From Undaria pinnatifida (Eukaryota > Sar > Phaeophyceae > Laminariales > Alariaceae): a stretch of 64,000 nucleotides of DNA. Position numbers and translations under genes: made by a program. Each line of letters begins with the position of its first letter. The stretch's first letter is position 1. Below the pieces are notes generated by a model that was given only the letters and a program-made list of their open reading frames with translations, searched no databases and had not been told where the DNA came from. This document shows positions 42,248 through 54,124 of the stretch, one piece after another. The DNA lies in contig JABAKD010000020.1 in assembly GCA_012845835.1 (NCBI GenBank), positions 5,931,915 to 5,995,914 of the forward strand, given 5' to 3'.

Positions 42248-43640
42248 TCAGACCGTGGAAACGTATGCCTTCTTTCCATCAGCAGCTCTGGCTTCGTTGC
42301 TGTCATCATAACTTAGAAACTTCTGGTTTTTCCCTATATAGCAGCTTGGATTTAGTATCATAATACTGCTGCACCAGGTTACTACGACGTATTTAATATG
42401 TGGTAGTAGAATGTCCACAACCTGGAAAATGTGGCCGTTCCCTCTATAGCGGCTGCCATTTGGTGTCATACCCCTGCATTATGCCAGGAACAGAGCAGCA
42501 ATAGAACAATAGCATCGTATGATATTCACCTGAGTACGCGTAGCAGGGTTTGCTTTCGGTGTCGGCGAGCGATAATTTGTCTTTTGGTCTCTGGTGTTGT
42601 ACTCGCACACATCTGGTGTGTCGATGTGTGCCAATGCGGCTGGTGCAGCTGATGCGGGCTGCGAAAATCGTGGTCTCTAGAGAGAAGGGGCGGGTGGTGC
42701 TTGTGTGCGCATGGACATGTTCTTGGCAGTGTGTTGGAAATCGCGCGAGTTATCTTGAGGCTGACTACTTTGATGTTTTGTTATTTTGGGAGAGTTACAC
42801 CAACCACTGCTTGCTGCCACTTGCTTAGACTTATGGGCTAAAAAAACAGGTAGCAATAGGCCAACACATCAGTGATTTAGGAAGCTCGGCAATGTCTGTG
42901 GGCTTCCTTCGTATGGTATGTTTGACGCGAACACCGCTTGTTTTCCGAAATGCATCCTCTTTCTCGTAGGTTATTGTACGAAGAGCGCGAGTGAGCGGGT
43001 GTTTGCGTGCGTGCGTGTGTGCGTGCGTGCGTGCACGTGTGTTTTTTTTGCGTTTTAGTTCGATGTTGCTAGTGTTTCCTGTGGCCATGCGCTTGGCTGC
43101 GAAATTGACATGCCGCTCTTGTCAATTCTTGCTATGAGGTATTTATTATCTCACTTGTCGAGGACTGTATGTTAAAGAGGCTTTTTCTTGTACTTTTTTA
43201 TGGTTACCATCCAACGATGTGCAGCGTGAGTGTCAACAGTATTCTACGAGAGCAATAGCAGCAATTATAGTACAACACCTAAATATTCATTTGTGTGATT
43301 ATCTGGCGTCTTATTCATCACACCTAAATATTCATTTGTGTGATTATCTGGCGTCTTATTCATCCTCATCGAGTTCCGATATATACATATTTTCATTTTT
43401 TATAATATACCAGGTACATTTTTTTTTTCACCCGTGGAAAGATTAACTACGAGCAGTTCGAGGAAGCGTACCAGTTGTAGTATTGGACATCGTATGCACA
43501 AGCTCGATGTGCCAAATTTTGAAATATCGAACTATTGATAAATCGTACGGAGTATATAACAAGTTTTTCCCTCCGTCCCCTGGCACCCCCACATTTTTCA
43601 CTGATCCGGACCGGTTCTGTCTCCGTGGGCTTTCCTACGA
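42248..43640. other. Region downstream of the dioxygenase gene
   Basis: No further gene was seen. The 3' UTR presumably starts at 42248. The 45-bp duplication at 43276 and a GT/GCGTGC patch at 43000-43040 are the only structures. Confidence 0.4.
43276..43364. repeat. 45-bp tandem duplication, nearly exact
   Basis: Two copies starting CACCTAAATATTCATTTGTG. The unit is a multiple of three, so a frame stays open through both, but there is no sign of a gene. Confidence 0.9.
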
Positions 43641-44555
43641 TTCGGTTCGGTTCTGAAAATCTGGTTATCCTACGTTTCGGTTCGGTTCGGTTCGGTTCGG
43701 TTCGGTTCTGAGACTTCGGGCCGATTCGGAACTTTATATTTCAAATCTTACGGTTCGGTTCGGTTTGGTCCTTTTCGGTACTTTCAAGTGTTTGTGAAGA
43801 TGGGCTCGGTTCGGAACCGCCCTTTCGACATTCGTATGGATCGGATCGGTTCCAGATTCGTATGATAGGATGGCGGTTTTTCTGCGATTTTTTTTCTTCG
43901 GGAAACGTCAGGGAAACCCGCGGTTCCCCGGCGGTGGACCGCATGTGACCCGTATGTACAAAGGCCGAGAAAATGCCCGAAGTAACATAATTCGTTTCTT
44001 TTTGTGCTGTTTGGGCACGTTTGTGACGAATAACAATCCTTCGTATATAACGGGTACCAGGTATGAGTTTCGGGCACGTACCATATGCATGTCTTTCCCA
44101 GCTTGCTGCAAACAACAGGAGCATTGACCCTAAATTTATCGATCTCACAGCCGACATGCATGCTTAGAATTTAACATAATAAAATTTGTCTTCCCCGGAT
44201 CATCGTACGTTAATTGGAACCAAGTATTTAGCAGGGTTAAATTGTTGCAGAGGTGAACCGCGGATTGTTTATTTCCACGATTCCGCGCATGATGCGAACC
44301 TTGAACAGAACCACATTTAAGGGTCTGAACCGTGTACCTTGTTTATTCTTACAGCTCGGTTCGGTTCGATGCTGTACGGTGCGGAGAGGTGCGGTGCGGT
44401 TCGGTTCGGTTCGGTTCGGCCCGGGTCCGTCACACCGATGCCTCCATGTTCTTACTGTGTGGTTCACGATGGTGCTATCCGACCTCAAAATTCCTTCGGT
44501 TCGGTTCGGTTCGGTTTGAGGCGTGGTGACCGAACCGAACCGAACAGTAGCGAGG
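43620..44555. repeat. (TTCGG)n pentanucleotide repeat blocks
   Basis: Perfect or near-perfect TTCGG runs lie at 43674-43708, 44352-44420 and 44498-44518, with scattered units between. At 44498-44546 the run turns into its complement (CCGAA)n across a 13-bp gap and would form a hairpin. Confidence 0.85.
44105..44185 (+). repeat. R1 fragment
   Basis: GCTTGCTGCAAACAACAGG followed by ATCGATCTCACAGCCGACAT, the inner end of the R1 arm, then an AT-rich tail as in the fold-back centre. Confidence 0.5.
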
Positions 44556-44559
44556 AGCC

Positions 44560-45650
44560 TAAACCAAGCCTGGTATCATTAATGAAACTTCGACGTACCG
44601 GTTAGTGTCGCGGAAAGTAAGTGTCGCCGTACCGGCGGTTGTTGCGGAAACCGTACGAATCTATTTTTATTTCATTTATTTTGTCGGGCGATCTTTTTGA
44701 ACTCGATTCTCGTTCGATATGCATCTCGGTGTCTTGGCGCGCATGCGTGCTGTGGCATTTTATGGTGCGAACGAAACAAGTTGTGGCCCGCATTTAGACC
44801 CTGTGCGTGGTGCGAAAGGATGGCAGGCAGTGAATACGTTGACGCTGCACTCGCACGTGGCTTAAGACAGGCCTGCTGAGTTTCGCCCTAGAGACAGTGT
44901 TCAAAGAGAAACCACACGTTGGACAGGTCAGATATCCCTCTTGATGATCTATGTGATCTGTGTCTTTCAGGGCAGATATAGCCCTGGTCAGCATGATCTG
45001 CATCGCCTATAGATCATGTCCCCGGGGGTGAGAGCCGGACGATCAGGATAATCTAGAGCTCATATCCCCTGTGTTGTTGGACCTGTCCTACACAGACCCT
45101 GCACGACATATCATAACGTCATAACGCCAGATATCTAGCATCAAGATTATCTATTAGACTAGTCTAATAGGTTGTGATCTGTCCCGTGTGTGGAAGAGAA
45201 GAGCAAGCACGCAGGCGTCGTTACCCGACTGGTAGCTTGTCACGCTTTCGACTCCGCAGGGCTGGGGAAAGAGATGGGCGCTCCAGGGTCGGCTGCGTTG
45301 AATATCCGCGGTCGCGAAGAGGAGACGGTGGGGAGGCGAGGAGATATCTTCCCTGAGCTCAGCCTTGTCGAGGTGTCTTCGTTAAATGTCCACCCTAGAA
45401 CCACTGAACCGCAGTCAGCGTTGACTATGGGTCAGTGGTTATGGCGCACTTTTAACAAAAGGCATAATCCGGGGTCCGTCCGGCTGTTGAGCCTGGACCC
45501 CGGGTTCAACCCCAAGAGTGTTGCAACCTCATCAAATCAGCACTGCCGCTGACCATATGAGTCAGTGATTATAGTGCATATGTAGCTGTCTTTTTTCGCA
45601 ACCTTGGCAGATGGTGGTCTCGGATTGGTAGATCTATGCCTGGCTGCCTA
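44560..45650. other. Intergenic, nothing recognised apart from a tRNA-like patch
   Basis: Contains short palindromes (for example CTATTAGACTAGTCTAATAG near 45150). The 120-residue frame at 45190-45552 runs across the tRNA-like sequence and has no domain. Confidence 0.4.
45427..45530 (+). other. tRNA-like sequence (pseudogene or SINE head)
   Basis: GGGTCAGTGGTTATGGCGC resembles an A box and D arm. A possible anticodon stem CTTTTAACAAAAG follows, then a large hairpin GGGGTCC...GGACCCC and a B-box-like GGGTTCAACCCC. A second A-box-like copy lies at about 45560. No proper acceptor stem can be closed. Confidence 0.3.
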
Positions 45651-45719
45651 CGGCGACCGGGGGGGGGGGGGGGGGGGGGCGGGCGAAGGGTGTCTATGAG
45701 GGGGATATTCTGGCGTCTC

Positions 45720-47965
45720 AAGCGCGAAGTGGTGACGTCGTGTGGTGTTTGCGCACGTGTGGGGTTTGCTGTTGGCGGTCGGTGGCAAGGTTGAAGTAGG
45801 CCAGACGGTCACGTTCCAAGCCCTGATGACGTCCAATTCCGGGGGGGCTCAAGACTGAGAGTGGGAGACGACGGAGCACTGCGTTGGGGGCAAGTCCTGT
45901 AGCAACGCCGGCATACTTGTTGTAGGCCGACTCGACGTGCGGAAACTGCACGTCCCAATCGGTTCCCTCTTTATTGGGAAGCATGGCGAGCATCTGCGCC
46001 ATCGCGTTATTAACGCGTTCGACGCGCCGCTGTTGATATTGTTGATACCACATCGTTCGTAGATAACGCAAAAATCTTAGGCGGATGAAGCGTGACAGGC
46101 ACCATCCCCAAAGAGGTACAGATCGCTCGACGAGAGCGTCGGCGGAACTGGTGGCGGTGGATTGGACTCCTGTCGCGGCGTACATGCTGGCGCGGCGGCG
46201 GCTGAAGTGGTCGGTGAAGAGGAGGATGTATCGCCACGCGGGAAATGGGGCAGAAGGCCAAAGTACATTCGACGACGACGACGACGACTGTGATGCGCGG
46301 AATGTTGGGTAAGGTCAGGAACAAGATAGGTCAGCGGATCGTTTGGCGCAAAGTCCTAGGGTGCCTGGCATTTGAGGCAGCGGCGGATCCACCAGCGGGC
46401 GGAAACGTCCATGCTGATCCACCAGAAAAAAACGCGCGATAATGCTGACCGTTCGCGAAACTCCCTATTAATAATGGCGGGAAACTCCCTATTAATAATG
46501 GCGTGTGTGCAGCACCCAAGAGCGCATCAACATCGGAGTCTAATCGCGCGGAGGTGGAGTGGTGGAAGATGATCGATTGCTCCCGGTGTGGGGGCGCTTG
46601 GGTGGTCGTTAAACCACGAGGGCGGTGTCGTAGTCGGTACGGTGGAGTTGACTCTAGGCGGTGAGGGCGAGAACGTCGGAGAGCTGTGGGCGCCGAGAGG
46701 GGGGGGGATTTTCCAGTAGGCCGACCGGCGTGGCGGAAAACGAGGTGTCGAGGAAAGGAAGCGGGTGGTGGCGGGCGCAAAGGAACTCGGCGCGTTGTTC
46801 GCGCGCACAATTCTCATGAGTGAAAAAATAATCAACGTAAGAGAGAAGATGGGAGCCATCGTCAGGTTCGACGACGGGCTCCGGGAGGCGGCGTGGACAT
46901 GACAGTGGAGGCCGCGTAGATGTCGGTCTTGAATGGTCGTCTGTCGAGCTCGACGACGGGCGCCTGATGATGAAGGGCAGGTGGTGAAGAATTCCACGAA
47001 GAAGACCGTGTTGAGGTGGGTCTTGACACCCGGAATGCGTGCGGTGCGGCCGCTGCGGGTTGTTGAGGGGGGGCGGCCTGAGACTTGGCCGTTTGCAAAG
47101 GCCTCGGTGGGGAACTGGCTGGGCGCGCGGCGGTGGCAGGGGGGTGATGATCTTCCAGGCGCGGACACCGGTGCTCGGCGGCCGGAATCATAGTCGGCTG
47201 TGGCTGGTGGAATTCCGACGGCGGTGGCGGCGCGATGACGCGCGCGAGAAGATATCAGGTTCGAAGGGGCTTGGACCGTGACGTCAACCGTGGACGGTTT
47301 GGAGACGACGGGCAACAGGAAACCCAAAAGTCAAGAGGAGCGCCGGCGTCCTCGGCTCCTTTTAGCGGAGTTGCCGAGCGACCAGGCGTCGGAGTCGAAC
47401 GTCGTAATAGTTCCGACGAATGTTTCGAGGGTGGAAGAGGGGCCGATGGAATCCATATGTGTGGTCCGAGACGGCGGAAGTCGCCGAAGTCGTCGTTAAT
47501 GACAAGGAGGCGTTGGGTGGCTGTGATGGAGCAAGCAGGAGGGGGGCGGGACAAGACCACCCAAGCCGATACCTGGCATGGAAGGCTCGCAAGGCGTAAA
47601 GCCGCTGGGATGGGTGGGGTAGATGCCAACCAGTTCGGGGCTGGTGACGCAGCTGGGTCCGGTGCGGTCGACGTCGATGACTGGCTGCGGGAGGTGGGAA
47701 ACGTAATCGGCGTTGTTACCGTTGGCAGATCCTTTACGGTCGTGTTCCATCAGCATGTACGTGTACGCGGAAAGGAGCGAGCGACGAACGCGGGCGTTGC
47801 CCTCGCTTTCCTTGTCGATGTCCTCGTCTTGTGTTCGGAATAAATGCAGAAATCAAAGGTAACCGCGTAGCCATTTGATGACCCAAATTGTGCGACCGGG
47901 TCCAAGGTCAACGGGCGTCCAGGAACGTTCGGGGTCCAAGGTGGCGGGGCTGGGGAATTTGCGAT
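45720..47965 (-). pseudogene. Ty3/gypsy pol remnant: RNase H to integrase
   Basis: Read on the minus strand from 47965. An RNase H piece (PATLDPERSW, then IWVIKWLRGYL) reaches the KGSANGN segment that ends RNase H in such elements near 47735. A linker with PGIGLGGLVPPP at about 47570 and DFGDFRRLGPH at about 47470 follows. Integrase resumes at about 46245 with WRYILLFTDHFSRR (first catalytic Asp) and, after a gap, RVERVNNAMAQMLAML (the Glu region) and WDVQFPHVESAYNKY near 45930. Stops and frameshifts separate the blocks, and part of the integrase core is missing. No LTRs, gag or RT were found. The left end stops near a G run (45660-45680) and the right end at a SINE. Confidence 0.75.
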
Positions 47966-47984
47966 GACTTTTTGGGCTGCTCTT

Positions 47985-48202
47985 TTTTTTGCTCTTTACT
48001 TTCCAGCTTCTGGACAAGCCGTGGTCACAGGTGTCGTCCCTTCTTCCCCCCCGGTTCTTGCCTTCATTTTTTATAGCGCATAGGGTTCAGCAACAATCTC
48101 ACTGCTCTTCGTTTTTTTATCGAATGTTACTAACTCACGCTCTCGCGCTTTCCGCAAGCCAGTTTATGCACAAGGAAAAATCGCTTCGAATTTACACGAG
48201 TA
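47985..48202 (-). mobile_element. SINE-1 copy, 3' part, split by a TIR element
   Basis: CTTTCCAGCTTCTGGACAAG...GTTCAGCA...CGCTTTCCGCAAG matches the reverse complement of 60520-60700. It stops at 48202, where the R2 element starts. The missing head appears at 49390-49475, and together they give the length of the intact SINE. Confidence 0.7.
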
Positions 48203-48456
48203 CCGTATGCTACACAAGATAACACACACGAAAGACAACACCCCCGCCCAAAGAATAACACACCCGGTGGTGCATTTTTTGGCTCTCCAACCGGGAGGTC
48301 AACTATCGCCGGGGCTACATTAGATAACACACCCCCGAGGTTGCAACGCCTGTATTCACGGGGCCCCTTCTACTATCACCCCGGTGATGAAGCATTTGTC
48401 CTATACTTCCGCTCTCAACACATTGCTGTTCTGCTGTGAGAGGGATACCACCCGGT

Positions 48457-48663
48457 ATGGAGACCAACAGCATGAACGCGGAGGGAGAGAATCCCGCTGC
48501 CCCTTCTTGCGCTCCTTCGACAACTCTTTCGGCAGCTGGTGCGACAGCTGTTGCCTCAGCTGCTGAGCCAGCTGCTGAGACAGCAGCACCGCAGGCTCGA
48601 CCGATAACCTCGTTTTTTCAACGCGAGGAAGCTCCCACCCCCTGGTTTATCACCCCCCTTTAG
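48457..48663 (+). CDS. Small ORF in R2 element, Ala/Pro-rich with ITSFF motif
   Basis: 68 residues from METNSMN: an Ala-rich stretch, then ARPITSFFQREEAPTPW. The last part resembles the ITSFF core of PCNA-interaction or transposase N-terminal segments but lacks the correctly spaced Gln. It may be the leftover N-terminus of an element protein, or chance. Confidence 0.2.
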   Translation: METNSMNAEGENPAAPSCAPSTTLSAAGATAVASAAEPAAETAAPQARPITSFFQREEAPTPWFITPL

Positions 48664-48704
48664 GGGACCGGGCGGCCCACAGCCTTTTTTTTTCTCTTTC
48701 TTTT

Positions 48705-48950
48705 TTTCTTCCGCACACTTCTACTTTCCAGCTTCTGGACAAGCCGTGGTCACAGGTGTCGTCCCTTGTCCGCCCTTTAATTTTTATCGCGCATAGGGTT
48801 CAGCAATCCCACTGCTCGTCGATGTTTCATCGAGTGTTGCCAACTCACGCTCTCGCGCTTTCCGTAGGTCAATTTGTGCGCAAGAAAAAGGCCCCAATAA
48901 TCATGCACTCGGGGGGATTCGAACTCATGAAACTGACCTATTATACCAGG
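48705..48950 (-). mobile_element. SINE-1 copy nested in the R2 element
   Basis: Same body as 60411-60716 (reverse), with GGGGGATTCGAACTCATGAAAC giving a B box at about 48918. The A-box end is altered. Confidence 0.65.
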
Positions 48951-49084
48951 CACCAGGACCTAGGTATAGACCTGGCACATCGTAGAGTGACTCCCGATTT
49001 CACTTTTATATGTTTCTGGTGGAGGCATGAATTGCGTCAGCTGTGATATATGCGTGTATACCACCTTGGGTTGTTTGTGTGTTT

Positions 49085-49215
49085 CCCTAGGGTATTCCTC
49101 AGCTCCAGAGTGACTGGAGCCTGTCCTGTGACCACGGACTTGATTATGCGAGTTAATGTGAGAACAACAACAACAACAACCAGGCTCAAGGATAGCCTGA
49201 TACGCCACCGGCAGC
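49085..49215 (-). repeat. Chimeric repeat: SINE-1-like head plus GTT run plus shared block
   Basis: On the minus strand, GGTGGCGTATCAGGCTATCC (A-box-like head) leads into (GTT)n and then CGCATAATCAAGTCCGTGG, CACAGGACAGGCTCC. The last blocks recur at 4556-4620 and 5305-5345. Confidence 0.55.
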
Positions 49216-49389
49216 GTTATCACCCCCCCTAATTTATCACCCCTCTTTATATGGGCGGGGCGGCCTGCCTGTTATCACCCGGCCTACATAAAATAACACA
49301 CACCCCACAGGATATCACCCCCGGTGTTACTTTTCCAAACGCAAAAATGTTATCCCCGGGGTGTGTTATCTTGTGTAGCATACATACGG

Positions 49390-49475
49390 CGGTATGCACT
49401 CGGGGGGACTCGAAGCCACAAAAGTGACCTAATTAGGTCAGTTTCTCGAGGATATCCCGATACGCCACCGACCGG
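49390..49475 (-). mobile_element. SINE-1 copy, 5' tRNA-like head (other half of 47985-48202)
   Basis: GGGGGGACTCGAAGCC (B box region) and CCCGATACGCCACCG (A box region) in the order expected after the R2 insertion. Confidence 0.6.
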
Positions 49476-49479
49476 GCGA

Positions 49480-52400
49480 CCGGCTGTGTGCAACCACGTA
49501 ACCACGTAACCACATGATGATCAGGACGAACACTGACTTGGTGCGTTGGTGCTGCTGGGTACACGCCACAGAAGAAGCGATCCAAGAGTGCAGACAACGC
49601 GCACGCACACACGGACAGACTACGCGCATACATCGAAGGCGATCAACGACTCTCGTGACAAATAACGGACATCACCACAAGTAAAAAAAGTGTTGTATGT
49701 AGCCGGTGGTGAATAGTACATACGCCAGGTCGAATACTTTTGCGGGGTGCGTTGTGCTCCCCGTGAAGCGTGCTCCTATTATCGCGATCAACGCATTACA
49801 GAAGCGAGGGCGTCCACTGGTCAGCACAGGTTACCAACGAAGTGATTGCAGCGCGCAAAATAGGTGCACAACAGTAGCAGTGTGCTCTCCAATTGGAGTA
49901 CGGAAACGGGAGCTTGCGAGGATCATTCGTTCAGGTTAGGGTTACATGTATATATGTGGTCTATTCACCCGAGACACGCTGGCCAATCAAATGCGGCCGC
50001 GCGGGATAATTGCCCCTTTGCTCCGGCTCCGCCTGCACCGCTCAACATACACACCCGTGAGCACCACACCAAGCGCAAGGAGAGAGCAGCTACAGCGGAC
50101 TAAAGAAAGGGAGTGGGGCGGGCGGTTGAGGGAGCCGAACAGCAGTGCTAACTAACTGCGTGCGGTTCTTAGGACGCGGAATAAACCATGCCGGTAAGCA
50201 GTAAGCCGCAGCGACTGGCAGCAGCGGTGGTTGATCAGTAGCACTCTTTCCTTTTGTTTTGATTCAATGATATTGGAGGACGCCGAGAGCGCTTGCGTCC
50301 TGGTGGCGCTCGAGGTCACTCGACAGAGTGTACGGTTTAGCTGGACCTTCGTTTTCCAGGGGTGGGGGGTGCCGGAACTTGGCGAAGCTTGGGGAGAGCA
50401 ACGGCTGCTGCTGTGTCCTGCCACGAATGTGTGTGGTCGATTATTCTGCTGGCTGCGTGCGTGAATCAGAGTAAGCACTCGTCGGACCACCGCTGATCAC
50501 GAGGCTGGTTGCCTGGGTGGCTCGTTGGTCTTGGGGGCCTCGCGGCGCCGCCTGCTCTGGCCTCGCCTGCGGGGCACTCAATGTCTTCCTCGGCGTTTCT
50601 CTTGGCTCTATTTTGATGCGTTGTTGTGGCGGAGAGACCCGTCGACGTTTCGTGCTCGCGTGTTATTTTCTAGTGTTGGTTTGTATCACGTGCTTGCTCT
50701 CCTGTGCTTTCTTTGGGTTATTTTCGTCCGTCTTGTGACGCTCTTTGGGCTACCGTCCCACAACAGGTTGAGGTCGAGAGGGCGTGTGTGGGAGCGCGTT
50801 TTACTCGCATGCCTCTGGTGTTAGTAAAGGGCGCGCGGATAGTGCATTGCGTTGGAAATCGGTGGCAATCTATTGCCGTCTCTTGTGGCGCTCTATGTAG
50901 CAGGTTTGTTCCGAAAAGCGTATTTTTTGCCTGGTACAAAACTAGTACGTGTGATCGTAAATATAAGGGACTTTTTGACCTCCCGCAAATATTCGATATC
51001 CACCTTATATTCACGACCAGTCTGGTACATACGTGTAGAGCCCGAAACCGCAAGTCAATTGGGCTCTGCTGTTGCTGTGTTGCTGTGCTGCTGTGCTGCT
51101 GCTGTGTCTCGCTTGGTGCAATGCGGTGGAATCGTGGACCTATCTGTGACCCCCACACCGCTCGTGCATGCGTTGATCCACCATTATATTTTGGAACATA
51201 TCCTACGATTGTGCACAGTAGCAGCAAATGGCAATTTTTGTTTTTGGTGATGCTGAAAATGCCTATAATAAGAAAATGAGCTTCCACCTTTCGATTCACG
51301 TTTCCACGGCACATGGCGCACAGCACAGCAAGAGATCCCCCTGTGCACCACACGACCGTTCTGCCTTATTATCATGGTCGGAAACCCTGAACCGGAGGTT
51401 TCCCGTCTACCAGGTACCCGTTTCCCCCATGAGGACCCGGAAACTGGTAAGTCACGACTACGTGCGAGATTTAAATCACAACTACGGGGATACTTAGGAG
51501 TCATCCCCGGGTTTCTGGCGTTGCGTTTCGGGTTGGGGATAAGGTTACTGGGTGCCGGCCTCGGGGGCTGTTGGAGCTGTAGTTACGGGAGTTGACGGTG
51601 TCTAAGGCGTGATATACACCTCGGGTTAGCGCTTATACATCACGAAAAACCCTGCCTGCCGCTGGACTCGGCTTTCGTTGCGCGTTGTTCTGTGAGAGCT
51701 GCCTATGGCTGGTGTGCTGGAGAGGACGGACGCGGCGGGAATATGCGAAACGCAAGGCCTGCAAAATTCCCCCCCGCAGTCATGATTTATAAACATCGCT
51801 TACGTACGTATCGTTACGTGGTCGTGACTTATCACTCCCAGGTTTCCTCCAGTTTCCCCGGTGCTTGGCACCGGGGTGTGTGGTTTTAAGTTTCGAGGGT
51901 GCACGACATTTTCCACAATGCTTCGTTGAGACTTCACGCTCACCGAATAAGAGGGGACTCGTGCTGAATGTTTGTCTTGGACAAGAGTCCGACGGGCCAT
52001 ACTCACATCGAGGTATATTTCACACGTTGTGTGCCAGGTGCTGCTGTATGATATCCTCGTTTGCACGCCGATACGTGAAACAGCAGAAAACATCGCCACA
52101 CCCCTCCACCCCCACTTGTTGCCTATTTGGCACTCATCACCGCGCTACTGCTTGCTCTAGTCGAGGTTGCTCGCTCCGGTGCCTCGAGTGCATTTTTCCC
52201 ATCTAATCACGCAGGTCGAGATACGGATACGTACACACATGTCTAAAACTATTTCAGTTGGTCGTCCCAGTCGTACATGGTACAGGTACCACAATAGCAT
52301 ACCTCGCGCATAACTTCCTACGGCGCGCGACGCCTTCCATACTGCTATACGAGGGGTGTAGGCTACCCGCCGGAATGGGCAGACAGCGGCAAAACGGCTG
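49480..52400. other. Intergenic, no gene recognised
   Basis: Overlapping frames of 100-210 residues on both strands (for example 50704-51353) show no domain and no conserved motif. 50948-51030 matches the repeat at 62140-62330. A CTGCTGTG run is at 51065-51110. Confidence 0.4.
50948..51030 (+). repeat. Repeat R3, fragment
   Basis: GTGATCGTAAATATAAGGGAC followed by a CATATTCACGA-like block corresponds to the reverse complement of the two units at 62140-62330. Confidence 0.5.
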
Positions 52401-52403
52401 TCG

Positions 52404-53040
52404 TGTACCGTATGTTACGGTGTATACCACCCGAGAATACCACCCAGGTGGTGAAATGTTGTGTACTGTATCCCGAAACGACCGCCCGATTTTTTAAATA
52501 TATTTCAAGGACGTCAGCCGTGAGTTTATCGCCCGGTTACGTTGTATACCATACCCCCCTGCGGTGTCATGCCTCGTAATCGGTATGACACACTCCCCAA
52601 GATAGTTTCCCCCCCCAAAATGCAGGACGGGCGCGGCAACACCTTCCTACCTATCTTTTGTGATCAATTTCAATATTGTTCGCTGCCCCAGACCAAGACG
52701 ACCCTATACGTAATCCTACACTTAATCCTATACTACCCCAACCCTTTGGGGACTCGAGGTCGGCAGGGGCATTGTCGCGACCGTGCAGGGTGTCTGTAGT
52801 GTGGCTGTCCTATTGAACCACCATCTGTTATCGCACCCTTTTAACACCCCCCCCCAGAGTATGTCGTTTCGCTCGGTAGTGCGTTTGTCAAATTCAAAAC
52901 GACCACCCAACGTAGCACTAGAGGACGTCGTATATCACACCCCTGGAGTGTTTTGACCACACCAGGTGATAAGTTTTTTGGAGCTCCAACTATTATCACT
53001 GACCACACCAGGTGATAAGTTTTTGACTTTATACAGTACA
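52404..53040. mobile_element. Possible degraded R2-type element
   Basis: Starts CCGTATGTTACGGTGTATAC near 52406 and holds ATACCACCC, GTATGACACAC, TATCACACCCC and two copies of GACCACACCAGGTGATAAG (52955 and 52999). The right terminus is not clear. Confidence 0.4.
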
Positions 53041-54124
53041 ACCCTCACCCCGATCGCTTTGGGAAAAATTCGGAATGTGGAATGTTCTACCATTTTGTCG
53101 AAGTTAGACGAAGTGGTAACCAGGTACTGCTGTCGTAGACTGTAGAGTTTGAGGGAGAAGATTATGCCGCCTCAGTGGAACCGAATACTGCGAAATCCAC
53201 GGTTTATTCGGCCATTTGTTTTTTTTGTCTTATGCTGTTGTTCTGTGCTCTATTAATAGTGCAAGTGTACTACTGTTGTTACTGCTTCGCGACTCGCGCA
53301 GCTAGGTAGGCTGACGCTGGAGGCGTAGGACTTTACTAAGTTGGCTGTGCAAGTAGGGCATTGAAGGATAGTGGCCGACCAGCGACCAAGCGACAGGCCG
53401 GCGTGTAATGTTTCTGTTGTTTACGGCCCGTTCTTGCGTGATTGTTCGTCGAACACTATTCATGTTTACACTGGCAAAAATACATCACGTAGACCACAAC
53501 ACAAGCGTCGTCGCGAGGATGGAGAAGATCGTTGTATGATGTGCTACGCTTGTAACGTCTCTTGACCCGATATACGCTTGAGCTGCTGTAGATACGTCCT
53601 GCTTGTTAGTGCTGCTGCTACGTGTTGCTTCTGTATGTTGTATTGCGGTGTTTCAACTTTATTAGCCATCTTGTGGGAGCTCTAGCCCCCGGCAGTCCAC
53701 AGGGGCGCGCTCTCTTGCTCTCTCACTCACAAGGGTGAAATCTTTGCGTTTGATCTGAACGAGTGCATGGACGAGTCAGCGGTAGTGCGTTTCATGTCGC
53801 CACGGTCGCCTCTACGGGGTGATGCACCATGTTCTCCTTCCTCCTTACTTCCTAGTTTCTCCTTCACCGATGGCCATGCTGTATACCTGGCATGCTTCTT
53901 CAGCATCGCGATAGTTAGTCATGCTGCAAGTGTTTCTTCGGGCGGGCTCTCATAACGCCACAACTAACATTTATAATGAAACGCTGCCCCCCCCCCCCCC
54001 CCCCCACCTCGTTTTTTTCTGTTGTCCCGGTGTGTTGGATTGGGTTACGTCGTCACAGCCTAAGCCTGCAGGGGAGGGGTTGGCAAACCGGGCGGCCAAG
54101 CCCGCGGGGGCAGCGGGGGCGTCG
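53041..54124. other. Spacer upstream of SEC61-beta
   Basis: No independent gene was seen. A poly-C run lies at 53986-54005. The promoter and 5' UTR of the SEC61-beta gene should lie here. Confidence 0.4.

Larger units (their letters stand above)
48203..49389. mobile_element. TIR element, family R2, 1.19 kb, inside a SINE
   Basis: 48205-48227 and 49361-49383 are a perfect 23-bp inverted repeat containing CTACACAAGATAACAC, lying just inside CCG...CGG ends. Inner hairpins (CACACCCGGTG, ATCGCCGGGG) and TATCACCCCCC motifs match the copies at 10425 and 32747. The element holds a SINE-1 copy and a chimeric repeat (49085-49215), so three insertion layers are stacked. Confidence 0.8.

Noticed and set aside
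43670-43710. Telomere-type repeat
   Set aside because: The unit is TTCGG, not TTAGGG or a known telomere variant, and it is interrupted and internal.
53767-53955. First exon of SEC61-beta at MDESAVV / MSPRSPLRG
   Set aside because: The only possible donor there gives the wrong phase for the downstream exons.
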